A DNA stretch of 43,229 nt from Bacteroidaceae bacterium (GTDB lineage: Bacteria > Bacteroidota > Bacteroidia > Bacteroidales > Bacteroidaceae). The stretch covers positions 1 through 43,229 of the forward strand of contig JAFSKR010000058.1 of assembly GCA_017448825.1 (NCBI GenBank), given 5' to 3'. Position 1 is the stretch's first letter, and each line of letters starts with the position of its first letter. The notes under the pieces are model-generated. The model did not search any database. It was not told where the DNA came from and worked only from the letters and a program-made list of their open reading frames with translations. A program made the translations under genes and the position numbers. Of this stretch, positions 41,638-43,229 are shown one piece after another.

Positions 41638-43229
41638 TCATTCCCTCCCCCTCTCCTTCGCCACCTTGCGGTACTCCGAGGGAGTCAGCTTGTAGCGTTC
41701 GCGGAATAGGCGGTTGAAGTAGCTGCGATTGTTGAAGCCTGAGATGTCAGCAATCAGGGTGACGGCATCGTCGGTGGTGGCCAGCAGGTGGGCGGCATGG
41801 CTGAGGCGGTGGTGGTTCAGGAAGTCGGTGACGGTCATGCCATCGCTGCACTTGCGGATGGCATCGGCCACATAGCGGGAGTTAGTACCCAGCATCTGAG
41901 CAAGATTCTCACGTGTCAGTTCACTTTCGGTATATGCCTGTTTATTGTGCATAAGTTCTTGTATTTGGCGATAGAGCTTCTGTATGGGAGTCTCACATTC
42001 TATAGCAATACCGTTTTCCGCCTTCTGCTTCTCACTTTCCGCTTTCTGTATCGTGTCGAACAACTCATGGTTCTTCTCGTGCAACTTCCGTTTTGTCATG
42101 ATGATGCGCCATAGAGCGATGACACTGATGGTCAGCAGGAGCGTCAACCCTATTATAATAATAAGGTGTAGGCGCTCAACGGCTTCTCTCTGCTTCAAGG
42201 CGCGCTCTTTCTGCTGTGTCTCGTAGATGACGGAGAGTTCTGCTGCGTCGCAGCGATTCTGTGCCGTAAGTGCCGAGTCGATGGCCTGACAGATTACTGT
42301 GGCCGTAGTCAGGGCCTCCTTGTTGTGTCCAGCCTTCAGAAAAGCCTCATAGCGAGGCACCAAACGGTTGCGGATAATGTCAAACGTCATACATGGACGC
42401 TCCGAGGCAGGGCTGAGCGTATCGATGCGGTTCATAAGGGTGATGGCCTCGTCGTAACGCTTGGCAGCCATCAGATAGCGCACCGACACATCGAGGTTTG
42501 CGGGCAGTCGCATCAGGTCACCCTCAGGAATGGAAACGTATTCCGCTGCCGCTTCGTCTGCCTTGCCACGTGCCTGTAGGATGATGGTCCGTAACAGTGA
42601 TAGACGTTGGCGGTACTCCGAGACAATGAAATCAATGTTGCGCCCATCGCTAACTTGCTGTTCCAATTCATTGCACGCCTCCTCGCCTCGTTTTAGCCAC
42701 TCATCAGCCACATCCAGTTCATTCATATCAATGAATAGCACCACGTTGTCGGCACACATTGTTAATCTGTCTTCGGGGGTCGATTCGCCCTCAGCCGTCA
42801 ATACCTCATAGGCCCGTAGTTTGTTGCGCATGGCTTCGTCTGTCTGTTGCAGATGGATCTGAAAATCGGAAATCAGTGAGAAAAGAAAGGCATGTATAGG
42901 GTGTGGAAAGGCCTTAGATCCCACCTGTTCCAAGCTGTCGGCCTGTTTAACGAGTCTTATGGCGATGCGCAAACCGTTACCGTAGTCTTGCATATTGTCT
43001 TTCATGCAGGCTAATCGGTAACCTGTCTCGGCATAGCCGTTCCAGTCTTTGACGGGGTGTTTATAGGCATCGAACGCTCGTTGATAATAATAGCCTGCTA
43101 ACCTGTAGTGCCACCCCATGTCATAGACCACTCCCCGCCAGTAATCGGAGACGGGTGGTTGTATATATCCCACTTGCTCCAGACTATCGATAATCTGAAG
43201 GGTGTGGTCCACCTGATGGGTCGTACGAA
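41638..43229 (-). CDS. TPR/transmembrane/AraC-type regulator (partial, N-terminus outside window)
   Basis: The frame is open to the window edge (residues RTTHQVDHTLQ precede the first GTG at 43212), so the N-terminus is missing. About 530 residues are visible: tetratricopeptide-like helical repeats over the first 330, a single membrane helix (LHLIIIIGLTLLLTISVIAL), a coiled coil (RKLHEKNHELFDTIQKAESE), and a C-terminal AraC double helix-turn-helix (SELTRENLAQMLGTNSRYVA ... FNNRSYFNRLFRERYKLTPS). This sensor-in-one-chain layout is frequent in Bacteroidota, with periplasmic TPRs and a cytoplasmic DNA-binding domain. The TPR part has no visible ligand pocket. Target genes unknown; no neighbour in the window clearly belongs to it. 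Confidence 0.9.
   Translation of the reverse strand, partial: RTTHQVDHTLQIIDSLEQVGYIQPPVSDYWRGVVYDMGWHYRLAGYYYQRAFDAYKHPVKDWNGYAETGYRLACMKDNMQDYGNGLRIAIRLVKQADSLEQVGSKAFPHPIHAFLFSLISDFQIHLQQTDEAMRNKLRAYEVLTAEGESTPEDRLTMCADNVVLFIDMNELDVADEWLKRGEEACNELEQQVSDGRNIDFIVSEYRQRLSLLRTIILQARGKADEAAAEYVSIPEGDLMRLPANLDVSVRYLMAAKRYDEAITLMNRIDTLSPASERPCMTFDIIRNRLVPRYEAFLKAGHNKEALTTATVICQAIDSALTAQNRCDAAELSVIYETQQKERALKQREAVERLHLIIIIGLTLLLTISVIALWRIIMTKRKLHEKNHELFDTIQKAESEKQKAENGIAIECETPIQKLYRQIQELMHNKQAYTESELTRENLAQMLGTNSRYVADAIRKCSDGMTVTDFLNHHRLSHAAHLLATTDDAVTLIADISGFNNRSYFNRLFRERYKLTPSEYRKVAKERGRE

Overview
The window looks like a chromosomal segment of a Bacteroidota bacterium, most likely a Prevotella/Segatella-type gut organism. 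The evidence is the repeated Bacteroidota promoter -7 element TAnnTTTG, often with a TTTG/TTG box 19-22 bases upstream, the absence of Shine-Dalgarno sequences, secreted glycoside hydrolases of Bacteroides/Prevotella type, a DUF5020 protein, AAA/DUF4143 ATPases and ECF sigma factor organisation. No rRNA, tRNA, CRISPR array or transposase gene was recognised.

Layout. 1-7.1 kb: two flavodoxin genes with near-identical promoter regions, an aldo/keto reductase and an AraC-type regulator (a candidate redox regulon), interleaved with two AAA ATPases and one unknown gene. 7.1-7.9 kb: a gene-free stretch with a foldable three-way-junction element and a perfect 26-bp purine-rich inverted repeat. 7.9-10 kb: a translationally coupled radical SAM / Gfo-Idh-MocA pair. 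10.1-12.6 kb: a single gene that joins an ECF sigma factor, a transmembrane helix and an outer-membrane beta-barrel, next to a secreted Lys/Ala-rich coiled-coil protein. 12.7-18.2 kb: GH51 arabinofuranosidase, murF, cdaA (c-di-AMP synthase) and folP, the last carrying an in-frame palindromic mini-element. 18.7-22.1 kb: a nucleobase uptake operon (two permeases plus a Tsx-like DUF5020 outer-membrane protein).

22.5-39 kb is a pentose/hemicellulose region: sugar:cation symporter, cytoplasmic GH43, xylB, a large secreted GH2, MgtC, xylA, lipoprotein GH31 and a second GH2. Three promoters in it (before the symporter, the large GH2 and xylA) carry GTWAC exactly 36 bases upstream of the start of the -7 box, which suggests a shared regulator encoded elsewhere. 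No SusC/SusD pair is present. The inferred flow is: periplasmic/surface GH2, GH31 and GH51 release sugars, the symporter imports xylose or xylosides, GH43 trims them in the cytoplasm, XylA makes xylulose and XylB phosphorylates it. 39-43.2 kb holds a TonB-C-like secreted protein, a YpfJ-type zinc metallopeptidase, a membrane protein and a TPR/TM/AraC sensor-regulator cut by the window edge.

A palindromic intergenic repeat family occurs three times (12.6, 22.3 and 40.6 kb). The strongest candidates for something undescribed are the sigma-factor/beta-barrel fusion, the in-frame element in folP and the three-way-junction RNA candidate. All functions are inferred from sequence reading alone; no database search was run.
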